From Nitrososphaerota archaeon (GTDB lineage Archaea; Thermoproteota; Nitrososphaeria; Nitrososphaerales; Gagatemarchaeaceae), in assembly GCA_027886885.1 (NCBI GenBank), contig JAPCJP010000002.1:63285-127284 (forward strand): DNA of 64,000 nt. Reading direction: 5' to 3'. Every line of letters starts with the position of its first letter. The stretch's first letter is position 1. Under the pieces are notes generated by a model that saw nothing but the letters and a program-made list of their open reading frames with translations, did not search any database and was not told where the DNA came from. The position numbers and the translations under genes are program-made. Below, piece by piece: positions 41,994 through 50,571 of the stretch.

Positions 41994-42389
41994 CTAGGTA
42001 CCAGCAAAGTACCTGTTGAGGAACTTGTCCTCTGAGGCGACATATTCGTACTTGCCCACGACGAGGCGCTTCCCATGCCGGAGCTGGTCTATGAAGCCCA
42101 CGATGGGCAATAGGTCCTCGACGAGGCTCCCGTCCCTCTTCCTCAGGAACGCCCACTCCCCGTCCTTCTTCTTGAAGCTGTTCCACTCCAGCATGTTGAG
42201 GGCCTTTTCGAGGGCTTTCTCGCTCAACTCCGGTTGCGGCTGGGAGGGTTGCGGTACTGCGCCCTTCCCAAGGGCCGCCTTTGCAGCGAGCAGCTGCTGC
42301 CTCTGTTTCTGGAGGTCGGCGATGGCCCGGTCGGTCTCCTTCAGCTTGGCATCGATCTGGGCTTCGTCCTCTGGCGGCACACGGAGCAC
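41994..42389 (-). CDS. Small coiled-coil protein with conserved-looking C-terminal domain
   Basis: This 131-aa protein begins with a coiled coil (residues 8-45, AIADLQKQRQQLL), has a Pro/Gln linker, and ends in a domain of about 75 residues with EKALNMLEWNSFKKKDGEWA and YEYVASEDKFLNRYF. It is not recognised. Its GTG start follows the VOC stop (TAA) without a gap, so it is translated from the same message. The TATA element upstream of the VOC gene would serve both. Confidence 0.6.
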   Translation of the reverse strand: MLRVPPEDEAQIDAKLKETDRAIADLQKQRQQLLAAKAALGKGAVPQPSQPQPELSEKALEKALNMLEWNSFKKKDGEWAFLRKRDGSLVEDLLPIVGFIDQLRHGKRLVVGKYEYVASEDKFLNRYFAGT

Positions 42390-42734
42390 TTACTCTTCCA
42401 TCAGCCAGAAGGTGTTGCCGTCAGGGTCGCTGAACTGGGCGTAGATTCCCCAGCCCTCGTCCTTGGGCTTGCTGGTGAACTTGACCCCCTTGGCGCTCAT
42501 CTCAGCGTGGGTCTTCTTCACGTCCTTGGTCGTGAACCGTATCCCCGTGTTGCCCTTCTCAAGAGGTTTGGTCTGGCAGAGATGTAACGTGGTGCCTTCC
42601 ATGCCTTTCGGTGCTACCGTGACCCAGTGGTCCATGTCATCCTTCACGTCGAAACCCAGAGTCTTTGTGTACCATTCCTTGGCCTTCTTTGTGTCGCGGA
42701 CGACGACCGCTATGGACGCTAGTTTCTTTACCAT
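42390..42734 (-). CDS. VOC superfamily (glyoxalase/bleomycin-resistance-like) protein
   Basis: This 114-aa single VOC module begins KKLASIAVVVRDTKKAKEWY and ends FSDPDGNTFWLMEE. It carries TLHLCQTKPLEKGNTGIRF in the middle. It probably forms a metal-binding homodimer; substrate unknown. Its message continues into the coiled-coil gene. It is divergent from the 42794 membrane-protein gene and shares a TATA element with it. Confidence 0.85.
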   Translation of the reverse strand: MVKKLASIAVVVRDTKKAKEWYTKTLGFDVKDDMDHWVTVAPKGMEGTTLHLCQTKPLEKGNTGIRFTTKDVKKTHAEMSAKGVKFTSKPKDEGWGIYAQFSDPDGNTFWLMEE

Positions 42735-42763
42735 TTTAACTCGCCCGTCTGTAGCGAAGCTCC

Positions 42764-42771
42764 GTTAAATC
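42764..42771. promoter_or_regulatory. Shared bidirectional TATA element
   Basis: GTTAAATC lies between divergent genes: about 26 nt from ATG 42794 (+) and about 33 nt from ATG 42734 (-). Being AT-rich in the centre it could position transcription in both directions, so the two units may be regulated as a pair. Confidence 0.4.
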
Positions 42772-42793
42772 TATTGCTCTCACTGCTAGAATT

Positions 42794-43246
42794 ATGAGGG
42801 GCGCTGACTTGAGCTCGCTTTCCAGGTTCGCCGACGCAATAGCGTACTACGCCTACGGTCTTCCCGTGAGCGAGGACCAAACCGTAGTGGTGCCACGCAG
42901 GGCTAGAACGGTCGCACTGCTCTCTTTTTTCCTGGTCAATGCCATCGCGCCGGGGACTCTCCTCCTATTGTTCCTGGGTGGGACGCTCGGTATCGCGTGG
43001 ACCTGTGTCGATACCGCAGCCTACGCATTTGTTCGACTGACGGTATTCAAGTTTCGGCTGACGATTAACCCTCCTCCGGGTCCGCAGCTCGGGAGGTGGC
43101 TTGGCATCGCGGCGGCCGCGGTGATGTTGTCCTGCGGCATCGCAATTCTCTGGCCAACCGCTGACGGTCTCTATTTCGGCCTAGCAGCCGGCATAGTGGT
43201 CGCATATCTTGGGTTTCGAATGACAAGGGTCGGGACCGCGGTCTGA
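42794..43246 (+). CDS. Small polytopic membrane protein
   Basis: This 150-aa protein has three or four hydrophobic segments (about 40-75, 100-120, 125-140). The N-terminal 35 residues are soluble and a basic loop follows. No family is recognised. The 3-prime end abuts the convergent M29-type gene with no gap. Coding is supported by the start position after a TATA element and by membrane-protein composition. Confidence 0.55.
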   Translation: MRGADLSSLSRFADAIAYYAYGLPVSEDQTVVVPRRARTVALLSFFLVNAIAPGTLLLLFLGGTLGIAWTCVDTAAYAFVRLTVFKFRLTINPPPGPQLGRWLGIAAAAVMLSCGIAILWPTADGLYFGLAAGIVVAYLGFRMTRVGTAV

Positions 43247-44341
43247 CTACTGGGGAAGGTTGAGCCTGCCCTTGTTGACGATGACTGCACGGCTGGCCCG
43301 GAGGGTCCCGCTCCTGACGATGCCCGTGAACTCCAACCCGGCGATCCCTATGGACCCTGGGACGAACCTGTCCTGGCCATAGCCGTACCGCATCACAGGG
43401 TTCAATCCAACGGTGATCCCTCTTAGCTTTCTCTCGCTCTCGGACTGGTCCCCAATGACCGTATCCAACGTCTTCTTCGATGACCTGCTGGACCATCGGA
43501 CGAGGCGACCCTTATCGAAGTCAAGGGTTGCGTCCCCTATCATCCCTGCCCAGCTGATCGAGGGAGAGAGCTTCACCCTGCCACTCACGGATTCGGAGTT
43601 CACGTCCCTCCTGATGAACCCGGGAGGCAGGTAGGCCATGTTGTGCCCCGTCGCCACGTCCTCCTTACCCACGACCCCGTCCTCGATGTGCACGCCCTTC
43701 TCAAATTTGAAAGTCAGGTGTGCCCCGCCGGAGACGAGCGAACCCCCACTCCCGCCCGGAATACGCGACTCGAGCTCTCTTCCGGCCTTCCTGAGGGAGT
43801 CATTGTCAACAAGGGTTGCCTTGAGCTGATGGAGCATTATCTCCTCGAGGGGCTTACCCAGCATCCTGGCCAGCTCCTTCCCCGCGAAGCCGAAGCTCAT
43901 CCTCGCTCCCCTGAGCTTTGCCTTTTCGGCCGCTTCGTACCAGGACTCGCCGTAGCTGGTCGCCCGTTCGACCTCCTCCGGGGTGAGCCGCTTGGTGTAG
44001 CTTTCCAGGACCTCGTTGGGGATGAAGAAGTAGGCGTCGGTGGCTGCGAGAAGTTGGTACTCGTGCTTACCCATCTTCCCCATCGCGTCCTTTGGGGCGT
44101 TCTTTACGCTGAATACGTAGGTGTCTTCGTCCTCGAAGAGCATCACCGGGATGGCCCCGGCCTTCCTAGCCTCGGCCACCACCCTACGGGCGAGCGGTAG
44201 CCCGTTGTTCCACGTCTCGACCGTGAGCGATTCGCCCTTTTTGAGGTGAAGGGCCTCAGAGACCACCTTTACCGCCACCTGTTCTTCTAGCTCGGCGACC
44301 GTCGATTTCGTGTTTGGCCTCGACTTGGGACTCAACGGCAT
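43247..44341 (-). CDS. M29-like (aminopeptidase T family) metallopeptidase
   Basis: This 364-aa protein resembles the aminopeptidase T/AmpS family. The N-terminal half has LHLKKGESLTVETW and ARRVVAEARKAGAIPVMLFED; the C-terminal half has GHNMAYLPPGF and GITVGLNPVMRYGYGQDRFV. The family has a two-metal site built from Glu, His and Tyr residues in the C-terminal half; I cannot assign every ligand by eye, and the MEK-like signature is altered, so activity is uncertain. Cytosolic, with its own TATA-like CTTAATTATC. Confidence 0.65.
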   Translation of the reverse strand: MPLSPKSRPNTKSTVAELEEQVAVKVVSEALHLKKGESLTVETWNNGLPLARRVVAEARKAGAIPVMLFEDEDTYVFSVKNAPKDAMGKMGKHEYQLLAATDAYFFIPNEVLESYTKRLTPEEVERATSYGESWYEAAEKAKLRGARMSFGFAGKELARMLGKPLEEIMLHQLKATLVDNDSLRKAGRELESRIPGGSGGSLVSGGAHLTFKFEKGVHIEDGVVGKEDVATGHNMAYLPPGFIRRDVNSESVSGRVKLSPSISWAGMIGDATLDFDKGRLVRWSSRSSKKTLDTVIGDQSESERKLRGITVGLNPVMRYGYGQDRFVPGSIGIAGLEFTGIVRSGTLRASRAVIVNKGRLNLPQ

Positions 44342-44479
44342 CTGTGACGTGACCTCTGATAATTAAGCGCGGGATTGAGGCAAAGACTAGCGAGATAGGA
44401 CTGGTTTACTGATGTTGAGCTATCGGCGGTGCAGGGTTGACCACTTGGATTTATCATCCGTCCGCGTCCGCATACGACA

Positions 44480-44827
44480 GTGTTGCAAGAGAAGGACCTC
44501 GTGATCATGCGCGCACGCGTCGAGTCCATGAAGAGGACTTCACGAGATTTCGTCCAGGTTTCTCAGGCGCTTGACTCCAAGGATGCGGCTCGCAGCCTGA
44601 GGAGTGTCACCCATCCAGTGTCGCTCAATAAGACCATCAGGAAAGTAGGGATAGCACTCGCGCTGGCCCCTGAACCGTTCACTACAGCGCTCGGGATTGC
44701 AATGGTCGCGGGCTCGTTAGCGATGAAGAGCAGAGAGCCGGTGGGCTTGGGGGACTTGGGCGAAGCCGTAGAGCAGCTGGGGGACCTCTCCTCTCTCACC
44801 ATCGACTGTCTTTCGCTTTCGTTGTGA
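44480..44827 (+). CDS. Small archaeal protein with a hydrophobic hairpin
   Basis: This 115-aa protein has a basic N-terminal helix and a hydrophobic middle (IALALAPEPFTTALGIAMVA) that may dip into a membrane, then an acidic C-terminus. Similar small proteins occur in other archaea from memory, but none has a function. GTG 44480 is chosen because a GATTTATC element is centred about 27 nt upstream; ATG 44507 is an alternative. Confidence 0.55.
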   Translation: MLQEKDLVIMRARVESMKRTSRDFVQVSQALDSKDAARSLRSVTHPVSLNKTIRKVGIALALAPEPFTTALGIAMVAGSLAMKSREPVGLGDLGEAVEQLGDLSSLTIDCLSLSL

Positions 44828-44867
44828 TCCTTTGCGGCTCGAAGGTCGGGACCCCGGCGCAAGCGTC

Positions 44868-45851
44868 CTAGACGTGGGCAAAAACGGATTGCGACATGTA
44901 CGGTTCCTCGAGATACTCGGCGTCCTCCGCTGAGATCTTGACATCAAGCGACCCGACGAATTCTTCCAGGTGATCGACCCTGGTCGTCCCTATGATGGGC
45001 GAGGTGACCCCCTTGTGGAGCAACCAGGCTATCGAGACCTGGGTCGGAGTTGCTCCTTTCTTCGCGGCCAGCTCGATCGTCCTCCTCACAATCTCATCGT
45101 TAGAGGCCTTGCCGGCATATCTCGTGTGGGCGATGGAGCCAGGAGTTATCCTGCTGTTCTCACCGGACTTGGTGAGTATCTTTCCTCCCTCGAAATACTT
45201 ACCCGAGAGTATTCCTGCCGCGGTCGGGCTCCATGGAATCAGCCCGACCTGCGCGTCCATGCAGAGCGGATTCATCTCCCTCTCCTCTTCGCGATAGATC
45301 AGGTTGTACAGGTTCTGCATGCTCACGAACCGAGCGTAGCCCCTCATGTCGCTGGTGTATAGCGCCTTGGCCATCTGCCAAGCCCACATGCTGGAGGCCC
45401 CGATGTAGCGGACGTTCCCAGCCTTCACGAGGTCTGTCATCGTGGAAAGCGTCTCGTCTATGGATGTCTCGTAGTCCCACCTGTGTATCTGATAGAGGTC
45501 GATGTATTCGGTCTGGAGGCGGCGCAGAGACTCTCTTGCTTGCCAGTGGATGTGCTTGCTGGAAAGCCCCTGCTCGTTCGGTCCGTCTCCCATTGGGTTG
45601 TACACCTTCGTCGCGACCACCGCATCCTCCCTGAAGCCCTTGAGGAAGCTCCCCAGGATCTCCTCAGACCTCCCTTGCGAATAGGTGTTTGCAGTGTCGT
45701 AGAAGTTGATGCCGAGGTCCCATGCGCGCTTCAGTACCATCTTTGCTTGGTCTTCCTCGACCATCCAATCAGTAGAATTACCGAACGACATGCAACCCAT
45801 GCAGATCCTTGAGACCTTCATACCAGAGCGGCCCAATCTCACGTACTCCAT
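44868..45851 (-). CDS. Aldo/keto reductase
   Basis: This 327-aa NADPH-dependent oxidoreductase shows the catalytic set: Asp and Tyr in INFYDTANTYSQGRSEEILG, Lys in VVATKVYNP, and His in YQIHRWDYE. The C-terminal SIAWLLHKGVTSPIIGTTRVDHLEE binds the cofactor phosphate (TR motif). It resembles the AKR branch that reduces aldehydes or methylglyoxal. ATG 45851 (MEYVRLGRSGMKVS) is the family-like start; the upstream GTG/ATG extension adds seven unlikely residues. Confidence 0.92.
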   Translation of the reverse strand: MEYVRLGRSGMKVSRICMGCMSFGNSTDWMVEEDQAKMVLKRAWDLGINFYDTANTYSQGRSEEILGSFLKGFREDAVVATKVYNPMGDGPNEQGLSSKHIHWQARESLRRLQTEYIDLYQIHRWDYETSIDETLSTMTDLVKAGNVRYIGASSMWAWQMAKALYTSDMRGYARFVSMQNLYNLIYREEEREMNPLCMDAQVGLIPWSPTAAGILSGKYFEGGKILTKSGENSRITPGSIAHTRYAGKASNDEIVRRTIELAAKKGATPTQVSIAWLLHKGVTSPIIGTTRVDHLEEFVGSLDVKISAEDAEYLEEPYMSQSVFAHV

Positions 45852-46087
45852 GCACGTCGCCGCGGGGAGCATGGGCTATCAGCTTTTGTGGTAATCGCGC
45901 CGTCATGAAGACTATCGGGGGGGTTTCAGTGGCCGGACAATCCATCGGCACGGCGTGGGAGCAGGCTCGTCATCGGGTCCCGAAGAGCGAGGTGATGGCG
46001 AGCGACCTGTCGTCCTTCGCGACGGTGGCCACCCATTGCGCTGACTGTGAGTTAACGACCGGTTCGAGGTCCGGAGATTCGCCCGAG

Positions 46088-47737
46088 CTAGAGTCCGGCG
46101 CTGGACCGAGCTCGATCTCTTCCCTTTAGGAATAGTCCGGCGGTCGTCAGTAGAATAACATCGGCAGCGAGCAGGACACCGTACGAACCCCCTATGGAAG
46201 AACTCGAACCTGAGGTCTGGGATTGGGCGCTCGTACTAGAGATTGAGCCGGAGGTGGAAGCGGGGAGGCTCGTCGTGCTGGATGCCGCCATGGAGACGGT
46301 CGTGGTAGAGACTACGGTGGTGACGGACGACACCGATGAAGCGGGAGAGGTTGTCGATGTGGTGGAGGTGGCGGACGGAGTTGACGAAGTTGTCGATGAG
46401 CTGGTGGAGGACCCGGCTGCCCCGACCGCAAGTGAGAAGACGCCTGAGCCGTTGTCGTTATTTCTATCACCTGAATACAGCGCTGTGATCGAGATCGGGG
46501 ATGTTGTGCTCGTCGGCGTGTAAGCGACGGCGCACGAGCCTGTCGAGAGCGTGCACGTACTCTCCGGCGAAAAGGCGGCGATGCCGCTGGAAGCCCAGGT
46601 TATCGTGCCCGCGGGCGACGCGCCCGTGACCGTCACGGTGCACGTGGACTCCGACCCCGTCGGAACCGGAGATGGGACGCAGTTAACGTTGACCTGGGGT
46701 GTCGCCTTTGCGACCTTCAGGAGGGCGCTTCCCGCCGTGGAGGGGTTGCTCGGGTCTCCGCCGTAGCTCCCAGTCACATTGGCTGTGGCACTGCTAGAGG
46801 GGGTGAACAGGACGCTGCAATGCCCGGATGATAACGTGCAGGTGGGCGGCGAGAAGGTCCCGGTCGAGTTGGCCGACCACGCCACGATACCAGTCGAGTT
46901 ATTTCCCGTCACGGTGGCAGTGCACTTTGAGCTGCTCGCGGCCACGAAGGGAGTGGCGCAGGTGACGGCGGTCGAGGCCTCCGCAGGAGCGAAGCTGATC
47001 GCCAGGTCCTGCCAGCCGCCATTCGTGGAAGGATAGTTGAAGGTAGGCAGCAGCGAAGAGTTAGAGCTTGGGTCGCTGTACTCTGCGGCCTGCCAGTCTC
47101 CCAGAGAACTGTTGCACCCCTGGGGGCACGGCTGGTCAGGTATCATATTGTCGCCCGGCCCCGCCGAGATTTTCTGCACATCGAAGGCGGCGATTCCCGT
47201 CAGCGTTATGCCACCCGTGAACTCCTTGAAACCGGAGAAAACACCAGCACCGGGGACGCCGTCCCCGAGCGACCCATCGCCGTAGCTGTTCACCCCGGCC
47301 GATGCGTTCACCCCGGTGAGGTCGAAGATATCGGCGCCGAAGAACTCCGCCTTGGCGACCGTGAACGTGATGGCATCGACCCCAGTGATGGTGGGCGTCG
47401 TCCACCATGCAGTCTCATAGCATCCTGCGGAGGAACACCCGGCGCCCACACCGCTGATAATCGCATAGGTGTCCGCCTCAGAATCGCCGACCATGGGCTT
47501 TTCGTCCAAACAGTCGGCGGTCACACTCACGCAGCCTAGGAGCACGGCGACCACGCTGCCCTTGACCACGTATATGTTGCAGGACCACTGGATGCTCGTC
47601 TCTGCGTTCTCGCAAGAGGCGCTAGAGACGGTCGAGACGATATCCACAGAAACGGTCTTGGTCGATGCATGAGCGATGTTCACCGGGAAACATGCAACAA
47701 GAAGCAGGGACAAAATCAGGATAAGGACGGTGTGCAC
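46088..47737 (-). CDS. Secreted Ig-repeat surface protein (paralogue of the 51738 gene)
   Basis: This 549-aa protein has a signal peptide (about 2-24), an N-terminal domain with paired cysteines (about 30-250: CENAETSIQWSC, LLGCVSV, CSSAGCYETAWW, GWQDLAISFAP), two Ig-like bacterial repeats (about 255-440; each with TVTG..P.GTI/VxW and CTLSSGxC), a Ser/Thr stalk, and a C-terminal membrane helix followed by KGRDRAR. It matches the 51738 protein domain by domain but lacks the GGGVPVFPY motif at its end. It starts with GTG. Role: surface adhesion or S-layer association, inferred. Confidence 0.82.
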   Translation of the reverse strand: MHTVLILILSLLLVACFPVNIAHASTKTVSVDIVSTVSSASCENAETSIQWSCNIYVVKGSVVAVLLGCVSVTADCLDEKPMVGDSEADTYAIISGVGAGCSSAGCYETAWWTTPTITGVDAITFTVAKAEFFGADIFDLTGVNASAGVNSYGDGSLGDGVPGAGVFSGFKEFTGGITLTGIAAFDVQKISAGPGDNMIPDQPCPQGCNSSLGDWQAAEYSDPSSNSSLLPTFNYPSTNGGWQDLAISFAPAEASTAVTCATPFVAASSSKCTATVTGNNSTGIVAWSANSTGTFSPPTCTLSSGHCSVLFTPSSSATANVTGSYGGDPSNPSTAGSALLKVAKATPQVNVNCVPSPVPTGSESTCTVTVTGASPAGTITWASSGIAAFSPESTCTLSTGSCAVAYTPTSTTSPISITALYSGDRNNDNGSGVFSLAVGAAGSSTSSSTTSSTPSATSTTSTTSPASSVSSVTTVVSTTTVSMAASSTTSLPASTSGSISSTSAQSQTSGSSSSIGGSYGVLLAADVILLTTAGLFLKGRDRARSSAGL

Positions 47738-48055
47738 GACTCGAGCGGGACTAGCGCGAGCGCGGGGTCCGTGAGTCAGTTTCCCTTCGTCCGCACAACG
47801 GCTTCCACGATTAATAAAGATTGGAACCTTGGAGACACGTTGGCAAACCCGGACGATGATTTTGGTCTTACTTGACAGTCGCCACTGCGGCTTCCTCGAT
47901 TAGCTCCGCCGTCTCCATTGGATGTGACACCGTCGCGACGAGTCTCGACTGCACCTCGACTGTGGTCACGCCGTCCTGAGAACCTCCAACGATTTTCTAT
48001 GCCTATCGCTCATATCGGACACCCTTAAGGACGGGTCAGCCCCGCCGAGGGTCCC
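47738..48055. other. Intergenic region between the surface-protein and enolase-superfamily genes
   Basis: No convincing gene is seen in these 318 bases. It contains a minus-strand TATA-like TTTATTAAT at 47811-47819, upstream of the surface-protein gene, and a plus-strand CCTTAAGG at 48026-48033 that is 27 nt before the next start. A 33-codon minus-strand frame at 47868-47969 is too short to accept. Confidence 0.5.
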
Positions 48056-49192
48056 TTGAAGATAACCAAGGTCGAGCCCATCATCCTGAAGGTACCGGCG
48101 TCGATGGGAATGGATGAGACCATCATGTCCGACGACGTGGTCGTGAGGGTCGAGACGGACGAGGGTCTTTCCGGGATCGGCGAGACTGCCGGGCCCCCGT
48201 TCTCGGTCATGCCCCTCATACGGAGCGTCCACCAGGGGACTTGGTACAAAGGCTTCGAGGACATACTCGTGGGGGAAGACCCGCTGGACGTCGAGCGCCT
48301 CTGGGAGAAGATGTACCGATATTCGCTCCACTACGGGAGCAGGGGGCTGATCGTCTGGGCGATGAGCGCCATCGACATCGCGCTCTGGGATATCCTCGGC
48401 AAGGCCCAGAAGCAGCCCGTGTTCAAGCTCCTCGGAGGGGGCGGGAAGCCCATACCGGCGTACGCCAGTCTTCCTTCGTATGCGACCTCAGAGGAGCTGA
48501 TAGCGGCGTGCGAGGAGGTCGTGAAGAAGTACAACTTCACCGCCATAAAGTTCCACACCGACCCGGCCCGCCTCCACGACGACACTTGGGTGAGATTCAC
48601 CAAGGCGGTCCGCGAGCACTTCGGGAGCGGCCTGACCCTGATGCTGGACGCGCACAACGAGTTCGGGACAGAGGAAGCGATAAAGTTCGCAAAGGCCCTG
48701 GAGCCCTACGGCGTGTACTTTTTCGAAGCCGCGCTCCTCCCTGACAACATTGAGGGGTACGCCAAGCTATCGGAGTCGACGGAGATGCTGGTCGCTGCCG
48801 GGGAGGAGTTCACCACACGATTCATGTACAGGGACCTCATCGAACGCGGCAACATCGACGTCGTCCAGCTCGATGTGACGCTCGGCGGCGGCATCACCGA
48901 TGGCATCAAGGTGGCGCGGCTCGCCAAGGAACGCGGGAGACTCCTGGTACCGCATTCGTGGAACACCGACATTAGCTTCGCCGCCAACCTTCACTTCGCC
49001 TCGGCGGCTGGGTCCCCCTTCGTCGAGTGGCCGATCTCCAAGTCGCCCCTCAGGAATGCCCTGACGAGGGAGAGGATCCCCCTCGACCCAAACGGCAGCG
49101 TCACACCGACCACGAGCCCGGGACTGGGGGTGACGCTCGACGAATCTATCGTAGAAACATACAGGTTCAAGGGCCCCCTGGGCCACTACTAG
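48056..49192 (+). CDS. Enolase superfamily enzyme, mandelate racemase/acid-sugar dehydratase type
   Basis: This 378-aa protein has the N-terminal capping domain (VRVETDEGLSGIGETAG, RGLIVWAMSAIDIALWDILG) and a modified TIM barrel. Metal ligands are visible as Asp in MLDAHNEF, Glu in YFFEAALLP and Glu in AAGEEF. A KFH motif takes the place of the KxK base, and His in VPHSWNTD matches the second catalytic site. The set suits a sugar-acid dehydratase or racemase on the cytosolic side. The TTG start follows a CCTTAAGG element by 27 nt. Confidence 0.88.
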   Translation: MKITKVEPIILKVPASMGMDETIMSDDVVVRVETDEGLSGIGETAGPPFSVMPLIRSVHQGTWYKGFEDILVGEDPLDVERLWEKMYRYSLHYGSRGLIVWAMSAIDIALWDILGKAQKQPVFKLLGGGGKPIPAYASLPSYATSEELIAACEEVVKKYNFTAIKFHTDPARLHDDTWVRFTKAVREHFGSGLTLMLDAHNEFGTEEAIKFAKALEPYGVYFFEAALLPDNIEGYAKLSESTEMLVAAGEEFTTRFMYRDLIERGNIDVVQLDVTLGGGITDGIKVARLAKERGRLLVPHSWNTDISFAANLHFASAAGSPFVEWPISKSPLRNALTRERIPLDPNGSVTPTTSPGLGVTLDESIVETYRFKGPLGHY

Positions 49193-49264
49193 CAAAATGC
49201 CCGAGAGATTTGAGTGGCGCTAAAATGTTTATTGCAGACGTTAGCCATCAGTGAATCAATTAAC

Positions 49265-49627
49265 ATGGGAGAGACCCACGCGGTGGTCAAAGTGTACGGT
49301 CCTCTTGGAAGCTCCGACGTGGAGATGCTCGCCGACACGGGTTCGACCCTCACAAAGATAGACGAATCGACCGCAAAGAGGCTCGGAATCACACCGACGG
49401 GATCCGCGGTCGTCGAGTTGGCTGACGGCACAGACAGGGAACGAGGGCTTGCAGAAGCGAAGGTCGAGATCATGGGCAACAAGGCCACTGTGATGATACT
49501 CATCGGCCCCGATGGTGAAGAGCCGTTGCTCGGACTAACCTCACTGGGGAGCCTCCGCCTGAAGGTCAATCCGATCAAGCGCCAGTTAGAAATGGCGAAG
49601 TTCATCGAGTACGCGTCGCTTTCTTGA
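49265..49627 (+). CDS. Retropepsin-like aspartic protease-fold protein
   Basis: This 120-aa single-lobe protein carries MLADTGSTLTKID, the retropepsin DTG motif, followed by VVELADGT (flap region) and EPLLGLTSLGSLRLKV, the hydrophobic-glycine motif. Such archaeal proteins would act as homodimers, each giving one Asp. The start ATG 49265 has TGTTTATT about 35 nt upstream. Whether it is a protease or a regulatory fold is open. Confidence 0.82.
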   Translation: MGETHAVVKVYGPLGSSDVEMLADTGSTLTKIDESTAKRLGITPTGSAVVELADGTDRERGLAEAKVEIMGNKATVMILIGPDGEEPLLGLTSLGSLRLKVNPIKRQLEMAKFIEYASLS

Positions 49628-49664
49628 TTTCTCTTGTCTCGGCTGGTCGCGCTCAAACGCGTCG

Positions 49665-50561
49665 CTAAGGATCGTCCGTGTCGCCTTCCTTGGTCGTGTG
49701 AAATGTTATCGTCAGTCTCCCGAGCCCCTCGATCTCCCTGCTCAGGTCTGCCTTCATCTTCGCTCTGACCTCGACTATCTCGTCGAGCGTGGTCCGGCCA
49801 TCGGCGACGACGTGGATGACCCCTGCGATAAGAGGCCCGACCCTTCTCAATCTCACGCTGTCGACCTTCCCGTGATATCCTCCCTCGATCACCTGCCTGA
49901 TCTTCTCCACCACCTCGGGGCTGTTGAACGCATCCAGCAGGACGTATGAAGACTCGCGTATCGAGATGTAGGCCACGGTGTAGATGTAGACGGCGATGAT
50001 GATGGACCCGATCGCGTCAAGCACCGGGAGGCTCACGGCCACCAGAATGAGGACTATGCTAAAGCCGACGAAGGACGCCGTAGCATCCTTGACCGAGTTG
50101 TACGCGTCCGTCTTCAGCGAGAGGAGGTTGCTGTCCTTCGCCAGTCGCCGCATCTGCAGCGCCCGGTAGAGAGAGATTATGCCTGCCACAAGGAAGACTG
50201 CCAAGACCAGCGTCGGGTATGTGATCGCCTGTGGGCTCAGTAGGCGCAGATAGGCGAAGTAGATGAAGACTGTGGCCACGATGACCATGCCTATGGAGGC
50301 CATCAGCGCAGCGAGGCTCTCAACCCTGAGGTAGCCAAAGTGGAACCTGTCGTCGGGAGCTTTCTTGGAGACCCTCAACCCTGCCCACACTATCAGGGAG
50401 ATCAGGGCATCAGAAAGAGAGTCTGCGCCGTCGGTCGTGAGCGTGAGGCTGTGGCTGAAGAACCCGGCGAGGAGTTCTGCAATCCCGATCGCAAGAAGTG
50501 TGACGAAGGAGACCTTTGCTAGCTTCTCCCCGTCCCGCAGGATCTTTAGATTCTGGCTCAA
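49665..50561 (-). CDS. CDF family cation efflux transporter
   Basis: This 298-aa transporter has about six membrane helices and a cytoplasmic C-terminal domain (about 215-298). Site A is TDGADSLSDALIS (D-x3-D) and the second half-site is DAYNSVKD (N-x3-D rather than H-x3-D), an altered set that would favour metals other than zinc, such as Mn2+ or Fe2+; that is inferred. It starts with TTG 10 nt after the amidohydrolase stop, so the two are an operon. Confidence 0.9.
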   Translation of the reverse strand: MSQNLKILRDGEKLAKVSFVTLLAIGIAELLAGFFSHSLTLTTDGADSLSDALISLIVWAGLRVSKKAPDDRFHFGYLRVESLAALMASIGMVIVATVFIYFAYLRLLSPQAITYPTLVLAVFLVAGIISLYRALQMRRLAKDSNLLSLKTDAYNSVKDATASFVGFSIVLILVAVSLPVLDAIGSIIIAVYIYTVAYISIRESSYVLLDAFNSPEVVEKIRQVIEGGYHGKVDSVRLRRVGPLIAGVIHVVADGRTTLDEIVEVRAKMKADLSREIEGLGRLTITFHTTKEGDTDDP

Positions 50562-50571
50562 TCGACTCGAT

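Noticed and set aside
45905-46129. A 75-codon plus-strand frame between the aldo/keto reductase and the Ig-repeat protein
   Set aside because: It overlaps the end of the Ig-repeat gene by about 40 nt, lacks a TATA element or ribosome site, and has no recognisable features.
47868-47969. A 33-codon minus-strand frame starting GTG (VTTVEVQSRL...)
   Set aside because: Composition is plausible, but there is no promoter at the right spacing, and it is too short to accept without conservation data.
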